Below, piece after piece: positions 24,585-34,646 of a DNA stretch of 64,000 nucleotides. The first letter of the stretch is position 1, and each line of letters begins with the position of its first letter. Origin of the DNA: Gemmatimonadota bacterium (GTDB taxonomy: Bacteria > Gemmatimonadota > Gemmatimonadetes > Gemmatimonadales > GWC2-71-9); assembly GCA_003169895.1 (NCBI GenBank), contig PNAE01000006.1:119903-183902 (forward strand). Reading direction: 5' to 3'. A program made the translations under genes and the position numbers. Below the pieces are notes generated by a model. It was not told the origin of the DNA and did no database searches. It was given only the letters and a program-made list of their open reading frames with translations.

Positions 24585-25402
24585 CACTCACTCGCTTTCT
24601 TGTGCTTGGGCGCCGACTTCTTGGCGGTCTTGGCCTTGGCGGTTTTCGCGGACTTCGCCGCCTTGGCGGGCTTGGCGCGCCGGGCCGGCTTCGCGACGGT
24701 CTTGCCGCTCTTCGTCGCCGCCTTCCGGGCGGCCGGCTTCGCGGCCCGCGGACGCGGCTGCCGGGCGGGCGCCTCACCGTCGGCCGCCGCACCAGAACCC
24801 AGGGCCGCGCTCTCGATCACCAGCGCGTCGGCGCGCAGGATGTCGTACGCCGTCGCGTCGGTGAACGGGAGCACCTCGATGTGCGGCACGTTGCGGCCGC
24901 TGAGGTACACCGATGGCTTCGAACCGGCGGTGAGGATCAGCGTCTTCGTGTCCTGGAGCGCCAGCTTGGCCAGCAGGCCCAGCAGCGCGCTGGTCTTGGG
25001 CCGGTCCATTGCGAACGGATCAACCACGTGCAGCATGCCTTCGCGCGCTCGCGCATTGAGTGCCGAGCGGCGCGCCAGCTGGCGCACCTTGCGCGGAATG
25101 TCGGCGCGGTAATCCCGCGGAATCGGTCCGAACGCCGTGCCGCCGCCACGCCAATGGGGCGCCCGCGTGGAGCCCTGGCGTGCCCGGCCGGTGCCCTTCT
25201 GCTTCCACGGCTTCTGGTTGCCGCCGGAGACGAAGCTGCGACTCTTGGTCTTCGCGGTGCCCTGGCGCTGGTTCTGCAGATGAACCTTCACCGCCTGGTG
25301 GAGCACGTCTTCATTGACGGCGCCGTCGAACGTGTCACCCGGGAGGGCGAAGCGCTGTGCATGTTTCGCCCCGCTGGCCGAATAGTGCGGTGCTTCAATC
25401 AT
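24584..25402 (-). CDS. rplD: 50S ribosomal protein L4 with long Lys/Ala-rich C-terminal tail
   Basis: 272 residues versus about 205 usual. The core has the extended loop KSRSFVSGGNQKPWKQKGTG and ARQGSTRAPHWRGGGTAFGP, followed by the normal C-terminal domain to about residue 202. The last 70 residues are nearly all Ala, Lys, Pro and Arg (KPAKAAKSAKTAKAKTAKK), resembling histone-H1-like tails. The ATG at 25402 overlaps the rplC end by 8 bases; the longer upstream frame is in rplC. L4 of some bacteria also represses this operon; whether that applies here is unknown. Confidence 0.96.
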   Translation of the reverse strand: MIEAPHYSASGAKHAQRFALPGDTFDGAVNEDVLHQAVKVHLQNQRQGTAKTKSRSFVSGGNQKPWKQKGTGRARQGSTRAPHWRGGGTAFGPIPRDYRADIPRKVRQLARRSALNARAREGMLHVVDPFAMDRPKTSALLGLLAKLALQDTKTLILTAGSKPSVYLSGRNVPHIEVLPFTDATAYDILRADALVIESAALGSGAAADGEAPARQPRPRAAKPAARKAATKSGKTVAKPARRAKPAKAAKSAKTAKAKTAKKSAPKHKKASE

Positions 25403-26018
25403 GGCGGCTCTTCCCCCCCTGCTTCGCGACCGTGACGATGCCGTTCTTGGACCCCGGAATCGCGCCGCGCACGAATAGCAGATTACGCGCTGCATCGACC
25501 TTGACGACCGTCAAGCCAAGTTCGGTGTGCCGTTCCGCCCCCATATGCCCCGGCATCTTCTTCCCCTTGATCACGCGCGACGGGTCGGTGCCGGGCGAAA
25601 TCGAGCCCGGCTTGCGGTGCCGCGTGTTGCCGTGGGTCGCCGGACCGCCGTGGAAGCCATACCGGTGCACCACGCCCTGGAACCCGCGGCCCTTGGTCGT
25701 CCCCGTGACCTTCACGAGGTCGCCCGCGGCGAAGATCTCCACCGTCACCGTGGCGCCCAGTGTCACGTCCGCGCCGTTGAGTGGGAACGAGCGCACCACT
25801 TGCGGCGCGAAATCGAGACCCGCTGCCCGCGCGTGACCGACTTCGGCGCGCGTCGCCCGCGCCGGCGTCTTCCTGCCCCAGCCAAGCTGCGCCGCCGCGT
25901 CGCGTACCTGCAGTACATGGCACGGGCCGGCTTCGATCACGGTCACCGGGACGGCGGTGCCATCCTCGGCGAACACCCGCGTCATGCCGAGCTTGCGGCC
26001 AATGAGTCCACTCGCCAT
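25395..26018 (-). CDS. rplC: 50S ribosomal protein L3
   Basis: 207 residues. Starts MASGLIGRKLGMTRVFAEDG; carries the conserved loop VHRYGFHGGPATHGNTRHRK with the SISPGTDPSRVIKGKKMPGH segment that approaches the peptidyl-transferase centre. Two bases after rpsJ; overlaps rplD by 8. Confidence 0.98.
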   Translation of the reverse strand: MASGLIGRKLGMTRVFAEDGTAVPVTVIEAGPCHVLQVRDAAAQLGWGRKTPARATRAEVGHARAAGLDFAPQVVRSFPLNGADVTLGATVTVEIFAAGDLVKVTGTTKGRGFQGVVHRYGFHGGPATHGNTRHRKPGSISPGTDPSRVIKGKKMPGHMGAERHTELGLTVVKVDAARNLLFVRGAIPGSKNGIVTVAKQGGKSRHD

Positions 26019-26020
26019 GG

Positions 26021-26329
26021 CTACTCGACCTTGATCTCGACGTCCACGCCAGCCGGCAGATCCAGCTTGGTCAGCGCGTCCATCGTCTGGGGCCGGGAGT
26101 CGTGAATGTCGAGCAGCCGCTTGTGCGTACGCAGCTCGAACTGTTCGCGGCTCTTCTTGTCCACATGCGGCGAACGCAGCACGGTCCACCGCTCCATCTT
26201 CACCGGCAGCGGAATCGGACCCGACACCTGCGCCCCGGTCTTTTCCGCCGTGCGCACGATGTCCGCCGCGGCCTGGTCGAGCACCACGTGGTCAAACGCC
26301 TTGAGGCGGATCCGGATCTTGCCTGCCAT
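26021..26329 (-). CDS. rpsJ: 30S ribosomal protein S10 (NusE)
   Basis: 102 residues, normal length. [38 protein letters not shown] and [18 protein letters not shown] are diagnostic. Besides its ribosomal role, S10 joins NusB in antitermination. Nineteen bases downstream of tuf, so the str and S10 gene groups appear fused. Confidence 0.98.
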   Translation of the reverse strand: MAGKIRIRLKAFDHVVLDQAAADIVRTAEKTGAQVSGPIPLPVKMERWTVLRSPHVDKKSREQFELRTHKRLLDIHDSRPQTMDALTKLDLPAGVDVEIKVE

Positions 26330-26348
26330 TCAGAGTTCCTTTCTCATG

Positions 26349-27551
<1,203 letters not shown>

Positions 27552-27618
27552 TGCGTGATCCTCTGCTCGTGTTCGGTTCCGTGTGACACTGACATCACTG
27601 CTGGTTGTTCGCTCGTCG

Positions 27619-29742
27619 CTATTTCCCGGCGGCTTTGCTAATGATCTGTTCCGCCACGGCCTTCGGCACTTCCTCGTAATGATGGAACTGCATCGTGTAG
27701 GACGCCCGGCCCTGCGTCGCGCTGCGGAGCGAGGTCGAGTACCCGAACATCTCCGCCAGTGGCACCTGCGCGGCCACGACCTGCGACTCACCGCGCTGGT
27801 TCATCGACCCGATCTTGCCACGCCGGCTGGAGAGATCACCAATGACCGAGCCGAGGAAGTCCTCCGGCGAGACTACTTCGACTTCCATGATCGGCTCGAG
27901 GATCACCGGACCGGCCTGGCGCGCGGCTTCCTTGATCGCCATCGAGCCGGCGATCTTGAACGCCATTTCGCTCGAGTCGACGTCGTGGTACGACCCGTAG
28001 ACCAGCTCGGCCTTGACGTCCACCATCGGGTAGCCGGCGAGGATGCCGTTCTCCAGCGCCTCGCGCATGCCCGCTTCGGCCGGCTTGATGAACTCGCGCG
28101 GCACGGTGCCGCCGACGATCTCGTCGACGAACACGAACCCCTTGCCGACTTCGCCCGGCTCGATGTTGATCACGACGTGGCCGTACTGACCCTTGCCGCC
28201 CGACTGGCGGATGAACTTTCCCTCGACGCCCTCGACGCGCTTGGTGATCGTCTCGCGGAACGCGACCTGCGGCCGGCCGACATTCGCCTCGACCTTGAAT
28301 TCGCGCTTCATCCGCTCGACCAGCACCTCGAGGTGCAGCTCGCCCATCCCGGCGATGATCACCTGGCCGGTCTCGGGATCGCTGCGCACGCGGAACGTCG
28401 GATCTTCTTCCGCGAGCTTCTGCATCGCGATCGACAGCTTGTCCTGGTCGGCCTTCGACTTCGGCTCGATCGACATCGAGATGACCGGCTCGGCGAACTT
28501 CATCGCCTCGAGAATCACCGGACGGGCGTCGTCACAGAGCGTGTCGCCGGTGCGGGTGTCCTTGAGCCCGATGGCCGCACAGATATCTCCGGCGAGCACC
28601 TCGGTGATCTCCTCGCGCTTGTTCGCGTGCATCTGCAGCAGGCGCGCGACGCGTTCCTTCTTGTCCTTGGTCGCGTTGTACACGTAGCTCCCCGCCTCGA
28701 GCTTCCCCGAGTAGACGCGAAAGTACGTCAGCCGTCCGACGAACGGGTCGGTCATGATCTTGAATGCCAGCGCCGCGAACGGTTCATCGTCCGACGGATG
28801 CGGTTCGATCAGCATGGACTCGTCGCCCGGCTCGTGACCCTTGATCGCCGCGACTTCGAGCGGCGACGGCAGGTAGTCGATCACGGCGTCGAGCAGCGCC
28901 TGCACGCCCTTGTTCTTGAAGGCCGCGCCGCACAACACCGGCACGAAGGCCATCGCCAGCGTCGCCTTGCGGATGACGCGGTGAATCTCGGCCTCCGTCA
29001 ACTCGGTGCCGTGAAGGTACTTCTCCAGCAGTTCGTCGTCGAACTCGATGGCCGCTTCGATCGCGGCGTGCCGGGCGGCCTCGATCGCCTCGTGAAACTC
29101 GGCCGGCGCGTCGACCACCCGGAACTTCTTGCCCATCGACGCATCGTCGAAGATGTACTGGCGGCGCGAAATGACGTCGATGTGTCCGGTGAACGTCTCG
29201 CCGGTGCCGACGGGCAGCTGCAACGGGTACGACCGCTTGCTCAGGCGGTCGCGAATCATCGCGACGCACCGCTCGAAGTTGGCGCCGACGCGGTCCATCT
29301 TGTTGGCGAAGATCATGCGCGGCACGCCGTACCGATCGGCCTGCTTCCACACGGTCTCGGTCTGCGGCTCGACACCCGCCACGGAGTCCAGCAACGCCAC
29401 CGCCCCGTCCAGCACCCGCAGCGAGCGTTCCACTTCCACCGTGAAGTCGACGTGCCCCGGCGTGTCGATGATATTGACGCGGTACTCGGGACCCGACCCT
29501 TCCACATCACTCTCGCCGTGCCGCTTCCAGAATGCCGTGGTCGCCGCGGACGTGATGGTGATCCCACGCTCCTGCTCCTGCTCCATCCAGTCCATCGTGG
29601 CCGCGCCATCGTGGACTTCACCGATCTTGTAGTTCTTGCCGGTGTAGTACAGGATGCGCTCGGTCGTAGTCGTCTTCCCGGCATCAATGTGGGCCATGAT
29701 GCCGATGTTCCGATATAGATCGAGCGGTGTCTGACGCGCCAT
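27619..29742 (-). CDS. fusA: Translation elongation factor G
   Basis: 707 residues; GTPase that drives tRNA-mRNA translocation. The P-loop AHIDAGKT lies at 17-24, DTPGHVDF and NKMD follow, and the C-terminal domains III-V are complete ([20 protein letters not shown]). ATG 29742 ([20 protein letters not shown]) is chosen over an ATG two codons earlier because an AGGA lies 5 bases upstream of it. Preceded by an unusually long 313-base gap after rpsG. Confidence 0.98.
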   Translation of the reverse strand: MARQTPLDLYRNIGIMAHIDAGKTTTTERILYYTGKNYKIGEVHDGAATMDWMEQEQERGITITSAATTAFWKRHGESDVEGSGPEYRVNIIDTPGHVDFTVEVERSLRVLDGAVALLDSVAGVEPQTETVWKQADRYGVPRMIFANKMDRVGANFERCVAMIRDRLSKRSYPLQLPVGTGETFTGHIDVISRRQYIFDDASMGKKFRVVDAPAEFHEAIEAARHAAIEAAIEFDDELLEKYLHGTELTEAEIHRVIRKATLAMAFVPVLCGAAFKNKGVQALLDAVIDYLPSPLEVAAIKGHEPGDESMLIEPHPSDDEPFAALAFKIMTDPFVGRLTYFRVYSGKLEAGSYVYNATKDKKERVARLLQMHANKREEITEVLAGDICAAIGLKDTRTGDTLCDDARPVILEAMKFAEPVISMSIEPKSKADQDKLSIAMQKLAEEDPTFRVRSDPETGQVIIAGMGELHLEVLVERMKREFKVEANVGRPQVAFRETITKRVEGVEGKFIRQSGGKGQYGHVVINIEPGEVGKGFVFVDEIVGGTVPREFIKPAEAGMREALENGILAGYPMVDVKAELVYGSYHDVDSSEMAFKIAGSMAIKEAARQAGPVILEPIMEVEVVSPEDFLGSVIGDLSSRRGKIGSMNQRGESQVVAAQVPLAEMFGYSTSLRSATQGRASYTMQFHHYEEVPKAVAEQIISKAAGK

Positions 29743-30055
29743 AGCCATCCTATTGCAGGGGCGCAGCCATGCCGCGCCCGAACCGAATTCATCGCGATGC
29801 CCGGGGGCGCCCTGCTGCGGCCCTGCCGCCCGTACGTCGTCCCAGCGAAAAAGCGGGGCGACCGGGCCGGGCCTGTGACAGCCCGCGGTATCGCTCCGCG
29901 CCACGTCGGGACCGAGGCCCCTGACGAGGATTCTCCCTTGAGAATCCCGGCGATTGTCGAAGGACCAGAGGTGCGCGGACGTCGTCCCGCTCACGTGATC
30001 CAGATGTGCCCCGCAAGGGCATCCCGAGCGCTTACGGCGCGAGGAATCCCTTCAA
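29743..30055. other. Gap between rpsG and fusA, no gene seen
   Basis: 313 bases with no convincing coding region, in an operon whose other spacers are mostly below 20 bases. It contains a perfect 8-base hairpin, GGATTCTC (29928-29935) with GAGAATCC (29940-29947) and a 4-base loop. It may be a processing or regulatory site for fusA and tuf expression; no promoter consensus is clear. Confidence 0.5.
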
Positions 30056-30526
30056 CTACCAGCGATAGTGCGCAAACGCCCGGTTGGCTTCCGCCATCCG
30101 GTGCGTGTCTTCCTTCTTCTTGATGGCGTTGCCCTCGCCCTTCGACGCCAGGACCAGTTCGGCCGCCAGGCGCTCGGCCATGGTCTTCTCGCCGCGATCG
30201 CGCGAATAGCTGATCAGCCACCGCATTGCCAGCGCCGTGCGCCGCTCCGGCCGCACTTCCACCGGAACCTGCAGCGAGGCCCCGCCGACGCGACGGCTCT
30301 TCACCTCGACGGCCGGCTTGACGTTGTTGACCGCCTGCTTGAAGACCGCAACACCCGGCTGGCCGGTGCGCTCTTCGATCATGTCCATCGCCTTGTAGAA
30401 GATGCCCTCGGCGAGGGACTTCTTCCCTTCCGTCATCAGGTTGCTGACGAACTTGGACACGGTCTGACTATCGTAGCGCGGATCGGGGGGAACGACACGC
30501 TTGACGGCCTTGTTCCGGCGACTCAC
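30056..30526 (-). CDS. rpsG: 30S ribosomal protein S7
   Basis: 156 residues. [40 protein letters not shown] and the C-terminal [16 protein letters not shown] are standard S7, the primary binder of the 3' domain of 16S rRNA. It uses a GTG start at 30526 that overlaps the rpsL stop in GTGA. Confidence 0.97.
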   Translation of the reverse strand: MSRRNKAVKRVVPPDPRYDSQTVSKFVSNLMTEGKKSLAEGIFYKAMDMIEERTGQPGVAVFKQAVNNVKPAVEVKSRRVGGASLQVPVEVRPERRTALAMRWLISYSRDRGEKTMAERLAAELVLASKGEGNAIKKKEDTHRMAEANRAFAHYRW

Positions 30527-30924
30527 TTCTTGGCTCCCTTGGCGGCAGCGCCAGCCTTGGGCTGCTTGGCACCGTACTTGGAGCGACTCTGGCGGCGGTC
30601 ATTGACGCCGGCGGCGTCGAGCGTACCGCGCAGGATGTGATATCGCACGCCTGGCAGATCCTTCACGCGCCCGCCGCGGATCATCACGATCGAGTGTTCC
30701 TGCAGGTTGTGACCCTCACCCGGGATGTAGGCGATCACTTCGATGCCGTTGGTCAGGCGAACCTTGGCCACCTTGCGCAGCGCCGAGTTCGGCTTCTTGG
30801 GCGTGGTGGTGTAGACGCGCGTACAGACCCCGCGCTTCTGCGGGTTCTGCTGAAGATGCGGCGCCTTGCCCTTGTAGTTGGCATCGCGGCGGCCGTGACG
30901 GAGCAACTGATTGATCGTCGGCAT
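30523..30924 (-). CDS. rpsL: 30S ribosomal protein S12
   Basis: 133 residues. [34 protein letters not shown] and [20 protein letters not shown] are diagnostic; the Lys of KKPNSAL that is altered in streptomycin-resistant strains is the wild-type residue. First gene of the str-S10-spc run, with its own promoter at 30981-31009. ATG 30924 gives the conserved N-terminus; an upstream extension lies in the leader. Confidence 0.98.
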   Translation of the reverse strand: MPTINQLLRHGRRDANYKGKAPHLQQNPQKRGVCTRVYTTTPKKPNSALRKVAKVRLTNGIEVIAYIPGEGHNLQEHSIVMIRGGRVKDLPGVRYHILRGTLDAAGVNDRRQSRSKYGAKQPKAGAAAKGAKK

Positions 30925-30944
30925 ACATCCCAATGTGAAGACAA

Positions 30945-30960
30945 GCCCCGTCACCGGGGC
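30945..30960 (-). promoter_or_regulatory. Short GC hairpin in the rpsL leader
   Basis: GCCCCG (30945-30950), loop TCAC, CGGGGC (30955-30960): a perfect 6-base stem in the predicted 5' untranslated region, about 20 bases before the rpsL start. Possibly affects initiation; no known regulatory motif recognised. Confidence 0.35.
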
Positions 30961-30980
30961 CCTAAATGGCACAGACACGC

Positions 30981-31009
30981 AAGATAGAGGGCTGAAGCAG
31001 GACGGTCAA
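30981..31009 (-). promoter_or_regulatory. Predicted sigma-70-type promoter of the rpsL operon
   Basis: On the minus strand, TTGACC (31009-31004) and TATCTT (30986-30981) are separated by exactly 17 bases, a good match to housekeeping -35 and -10 boxes. Predicted transcription starts near 30974, giving a leader of about 50 bases. This lets the ribosomal run be transcribed independently of the distant rpoC. Confidence 0.65.
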
Positions 31010-31091
31010 CTCTGCCATTCGACAGGTAGTGTCAGCTGCAAGGCGGACTTGGGCGGCGCCGGCGATGCGGTTGACCTGCTGGCGTTTCGCG

Positions 31092-32696
31092 TCACCCCGA
31101 GACCGCCCCCGCCACGTCATCCTCGTCTTCCACCCGGAGCGTCAGCGCCGCGGCGAGCACGAGCGAGGTACCGCCGATCAGAAGGGCGTAAATGGCCGCT
31201 CCGCCGAAGAAGCGCCCGACGACGAAGCCCAGGACGGCTGCCGCCACGATCTGGGGGATCACGATGAAGAAATTGAACACGCCCATGTAGTACCCCATTT
31301 TCGACGGCGGCAAGGCTCCGGTGAGGATTGCGTAGGGCATCGAGAGGATGCTCGCCCAGGCGATCCCCACACCGACCATCGAGCCCAGCAGGTATCGAGC
31401 GTCCGAGAGGAAGAAGACGGAGAGGAGCCCCACCGCGCCGCAGACCAGGCAGATCGCGTGGGCGACCTTCCGGCTGGTCAACTTCGCCAGCACCGGAATG
31501 GCGAACGCCACGATGGCGGCAACGCCGTTGTAGGCGCCGAAGCTGACCCCGACCCAGTTGGCCCCCTCGTTGTACAGCGCCGAGGTCGTGTCGGTGGTGT
31601 GATACACGTGGCTGGTCACCGCTGCGGTCGTGTAGATCCACATCGCGAAGAGGGCGAACCATGAAAAGAATTGCACCCACGCGAGCTGCTTCATGGTCCG
31701 CGGCATGTCCTGCAGGTCGTTCAGGATGGTGACGAAGCCGTTGTCGTAGCGGCCGCGCCGCTGCATGAGCCCGCTGGCGATCAGCAGCATTCCCCCGACG
31801 GCCACCACCGCCGAGAGAATCATGACCTGATAGATGGCCTGGCTGGCCAGCCAGAGGCTGAGGGCCGCCCCCGCGGCCAGCAGGATTCCGCCGAGACGGA
31901 TCTGGCGACCGCCGTTGGCCGCATACTCGTCCGCCGTCCGTTTCGCCCGCGCGAATTCCTCCCGCGCATGGTTCTCCTCGAAGGAGCCCATCTGCTCGGG
32001 CGAGTACTCTTTCGACCGCATGACGGTCCATAACACCGCGAGGAAGAAGACCGCAGCGCCGATATAGAACGAGAGTCGCACCGAGTCGGGGATCACGTGA
32101 GGGGGCGCTGAGTTGGCCACGCCGAACTGGGTGGTGAGGAGCCAGGGGAGAATGGACGCCACGACTGCGCCGGTGCCGATGAGGAAGCTCTGCATGGCGA
32201 ATCCGGTCGTGCGCTGTTCCGACGTGAGGTTGTCACCCACGAAGGCGCGGAACGGCTCCATCGAGATGTTGATGGAAGCATCCATGAGCCACAGGACGCC
32301 GGCCGCGACCCACAATGCCGGCGAATTCGGCATGGCCAGCAGCGCCAGCGAGGCGAGAATGGCGCCGACGAGAAAGTACGGACGTCGCCGACCCAGCCGG
32401 TTCCAGGTGCGATCGCTGAAGTAGCCCACGATCGGCTGGACCACCAATCCGGTCACCGGAGCGGCAATCCACAGGATCGGAATGTTCTCCACCTTCGCCC
32501 CGAGCGTCTCGAAAATCCGGCTCACGTTCGCGTTCTGGAGCGCGAACCCGATCTGGATCCCGAGGAATCCGAAACTCATGTTCCAGATTTCCCAGAACGT
32601 CAGTGTCGGCTTGGGACGGAGGAGCTCCGTAGCCGTCTGCATGGGGCTGTGGGCCATGTCGCGGGGCACGGGCGATCCGGAAGGATTGGATTCCAT
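31092..32696 (-). CDS. MFS sugar transporter, SLC45/GPH-like (probable maltose or maltodextrin uptake)
   Basis: A 534-residue inner-membrane carrier with about 12 predicted membrane segments. GFALQNANVSRIFETLG, APVTGLVVQPIVGYFSDRTW and RLGRRRPYFLVGA match the sucrose/maltose-proton symporter group. A long cytoplasmic loop (SPEQMGSFEENHAREEFARA) separates the halves. Substrate is inferred from the neighbours: it follows malQ by 12 bases in an operon with a GH97 glucosidase. ATG 32696 is preferred to an upstream TTG. Confidence 0.87.
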   Translation of the reverse strand: MESNPSGSPVPRDMAHSPMQTATELLRPKPTLTFWEIWNMSFGFLGIQIGFALQNANVSRIFETLGAKVENIPILWIAAPVTGLVVQPIVGYFSDRTWNRLGRRRPYFLVGAILASLALLAMPNSPALWVAAGVLWLMDASINISMEPFRAFVGDNLTSEQRTTGFAMQSFLIGTGAVVASILPWLLTTQFGVANSAPPHVIPDSVRLSFYIGAAVFFLAVLWTVMRSKEYSPEQMGSFEENHAREEFARAKRTADEYAANGGRQIRLGGILLAAGAALSLWLASQAIYQVMILSAVVAVGGMLLIASGLMQRRGRYDNGFVTILNDLQDMPRTMKQLAWVQFFSWFALFAMWIYTTAAVTSHVYHTTDTTSALYNEGANWVGVSFGAYNGVAAIVAFAIPVLAKLTSRKVAHAICLVCGAVGLLSVFFLSDARYLLGSMVGVGIAWASILSMPYAILTGALPPSKMGYYMGVFNFFIVIPQIVAAAVLGFVVGRFFGGAAIYALLIGGTSLVLAAALTLRVEDEDDVAGAVSG

Positions 32697-32708
32697 GGGG
32701 GCCAAGTC

Positions 32709-34646
32709 TCAGGTTCGGGGAGTCGCGCGGGTCACCGGTGTTGCCGTCCGGACTTCGTCGAGGCGGGTCAGATACGCATCCACCACGGGATCGGTCATGA
32801 TGTCGTCCAGCAGTCGGCTCATGGGGCGCTGCCAATTCGGGCGCACCGAGGACGATGTCCCGGGGAGATTCACTGCTCGATCCTCGAGCCAGAGATCCTC
32901 GAGCCAGGCGACCACCAGCGGGCTCGCAGACCGGCCAAGCCACTCCAGAAGGTCGGCCAGAAATGCGCGGGGTTCGACTCCGCGGTGACCCAACCGCCTG
33001 GCGAGGCGTCGCACAGCGAGCGAGCGCGCCTTCGCGGCGCCCGCGGCCGCCTCCGTCGCCAGCAGTCCATATCGGATTCGATCGGCGATGTCGTTGCCGG
33101 CGAGCCACCCCGCGAACGTGGGTGTGTCGTGCGTACCAACCATTGCCACGTCGTCGGCTGTCGGAGCGGCAACATCGTCGACCCTCAAAACCTCGAACTG
33201 CGCGAGGTACATCCCCCAGATTCGATGGCGCGGTAGCGCCGCATCGATTTCGGGAGGAACAGTTCCCAGATTTTCGCCGACGACCTCACACCGGTTGCGG
33301 TCCGACTCCAGGCACAAGACCGCGAACAGCTCCTCGGCGGGATACGAAACGTAGGTCCCTTCGTGCATTCCGAATCCGTGGGGAATCCAGTACAATCGCG
33401 TCCACGCCATGATGTGGTCCACGCGAAGCACGCCCGCGAGTCCCGCCTGGAGTGCAATGGATGCGGCCAGGTATCGATGACCCTCGCGGCGGGACACCTC
33501 GGGAAGCACCGGAGCGAAGCCCCAGTCCTGTCCGCTCGGGAAGCCTTTGTCGGGCGGCGCGCCCACCGACATCCCGTCGGCAAAGAGGGTCTGGCGGGAC
33601 CACGGGTCGTAACCGTCCGGGTGGACGCCCACCGCCAAGTCGAGCCCCAGGCGAATCCCGTCGTGCTCCAGATGCTGTCGCAAATCGTGGAGTTGCCGGC
33701 GCACCAGCGTCTGGGCCACGAGGTGGAAGCGCTCCACCTCGGCATCGACGTGGTCGGGCGCCAGCGTTCCGGCCCGAGCCTTGGTCGGCCAGACCCGCCA
33801 GTTCCGCCCGAGTCGAGCCTGCGCACCACGGTAACGCGCGTAGCGGACCAGCTCCTCGTCCAGCGACGACGGGTGCGGAGCCGGGTGTCCCGCCAGCGCC
33901 GCACGAACCTCGGCGTCTGCCCGGGTTACGTCCAAGGTGGTGGGGAGGGCCGATGGCCGATGGGCATCCTTCAGATCGAGAATCAGCTCGGACCAGAACA
34001 GGCGGCTCACCGGGGAGTACGGGCTCGGCTCCGGCGGCTCCGAGTTGAAGGTGGGAAGCAGGGGGAGGACCGTGACCAGATCTCCGCCGCGATCGTGCAC
34101 CCAGCGGCAAAGCGACTGGAGGTCCCGCAGGTCGCCCACGGAACGGCTGCGCGCCGAGCGGAGGGCGGCGAGTTGCGTGCTGACCCCCCAGCTCCGATGC
34201 GACCCTGGCCGACGCCAGGCTCTTGCCGGCGCGGCGATGATTGTGCACGCCTCCCGCCGGCCGTCGCCTTCGACCGTGAGGCGGTGGTAGCCGAACGGAA
34301 GCGGCCGCGTCGCTCGAAACTCCGCGCCGACACTCTCAAGCGGGACAACTGCTCCGTCGGCGAGATGCAGCTCGGCGTGTTTGGGGCCTCGACCGGAGAT
34401 CGCGAGGTGCGGCAGCGCACCTTCCCAGGCGACGAGGACGGGCGGCAGAAATCGGGTGTTCCTGGCTGCGCGGTGCGCTTGCAATGCTGCGGCGGCATCA
34501 CTGGGGCTGGCGATGGGGGCTCCCAGCGCGGCGCAGACCCGCACCAACGTCTCCGGGCCGACCGCGACACGCTTGCCAAGGCCGTCGGTATAGCGGGTGT
34601 GGACACCCATCGCCTTGGCGAGAGATCGCAGGGCCGTCAGCGTCAT
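32709..34646 (-). CDS. malQ: 4-alpha-glucanotransferase (amylomaltase, GH77)
   Basis: 645 residues, cytoplasmic. Transfers glucan segments between maltodextrins. An N-terminal ~150-residue extension typical of MalQ precedes the GH77 barrel. Motifs: SPYSP (208-212), GAPPDKGFPSGQDWG, nucleophile D410 in RVDH, acid/base E458 in GENLG, and D507 in THDTPTF. ATG overlaps the GH97 stop by 4 bases. Works downstream of uptake to turn maltodextrin into glucose and longer chains. Confidence 0.94.
   Translation of the reverse strand: MTLTALRSLAKAMGVHTRYTDGLGKRVAVGPETLVRVCAALGAPIASPSDAAAALQAHRAARNTRFLPPVLVAWEGALPHLAISGRGPKHAELHLADGAVVPLESVGAEFRATRPLPFGYHRLTVEGDGRREACTIIAAPARAWRRPGSHRSWGVSTQLAALRSARSRSVGDLRDLQSLCRWVHDRGGDLVTVLPLLPTFNSEPPEPSPYSPVSRLFWSELILDLKDAHRPSALPTTLDVTRADAEVRAALAGHPAPHPSSLDEELVRYARYRGAQARLGRNWRVWPTKARAGTLAPDHVDAEVERFHLVAQTLVRRQLHDLRQHLEHDGIRLGLDLAVGVHPDGYDPWSRQTLFADGMSVGAPPDKGFPSGQDWGFAPVLPEVSRREGHRYLAASIALQAGLAGVLRVDHIMAWTRLYWIPHGFGMHEGTYVSYPAEELFAVLCLESDRNRCEVVGENLGTVPPEIDAALPRHRIWGMYLAQFEVLRVDDVAAPTADDVAMVGTHDTPTFAGWLAGNDIADRIRYGLLATEAAAGAAKARSLAVRRLARRLGHRGVEPRAFLADLLEWLGRSASPLVVAWLEDLWLEDRAVNLPGTSSSVRPNWQRPMSRLLDDIMTDPVVDAYLTRLDEVRTATPVTRATPRT

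Noticed and set aside
27583..29718. A 711-codon open frame opposite fusA
   Set aside because: Antisense shadow of EF-G with no start site or domain; similar long shadows lie opposite tuf, coxA, GH2 and susC.
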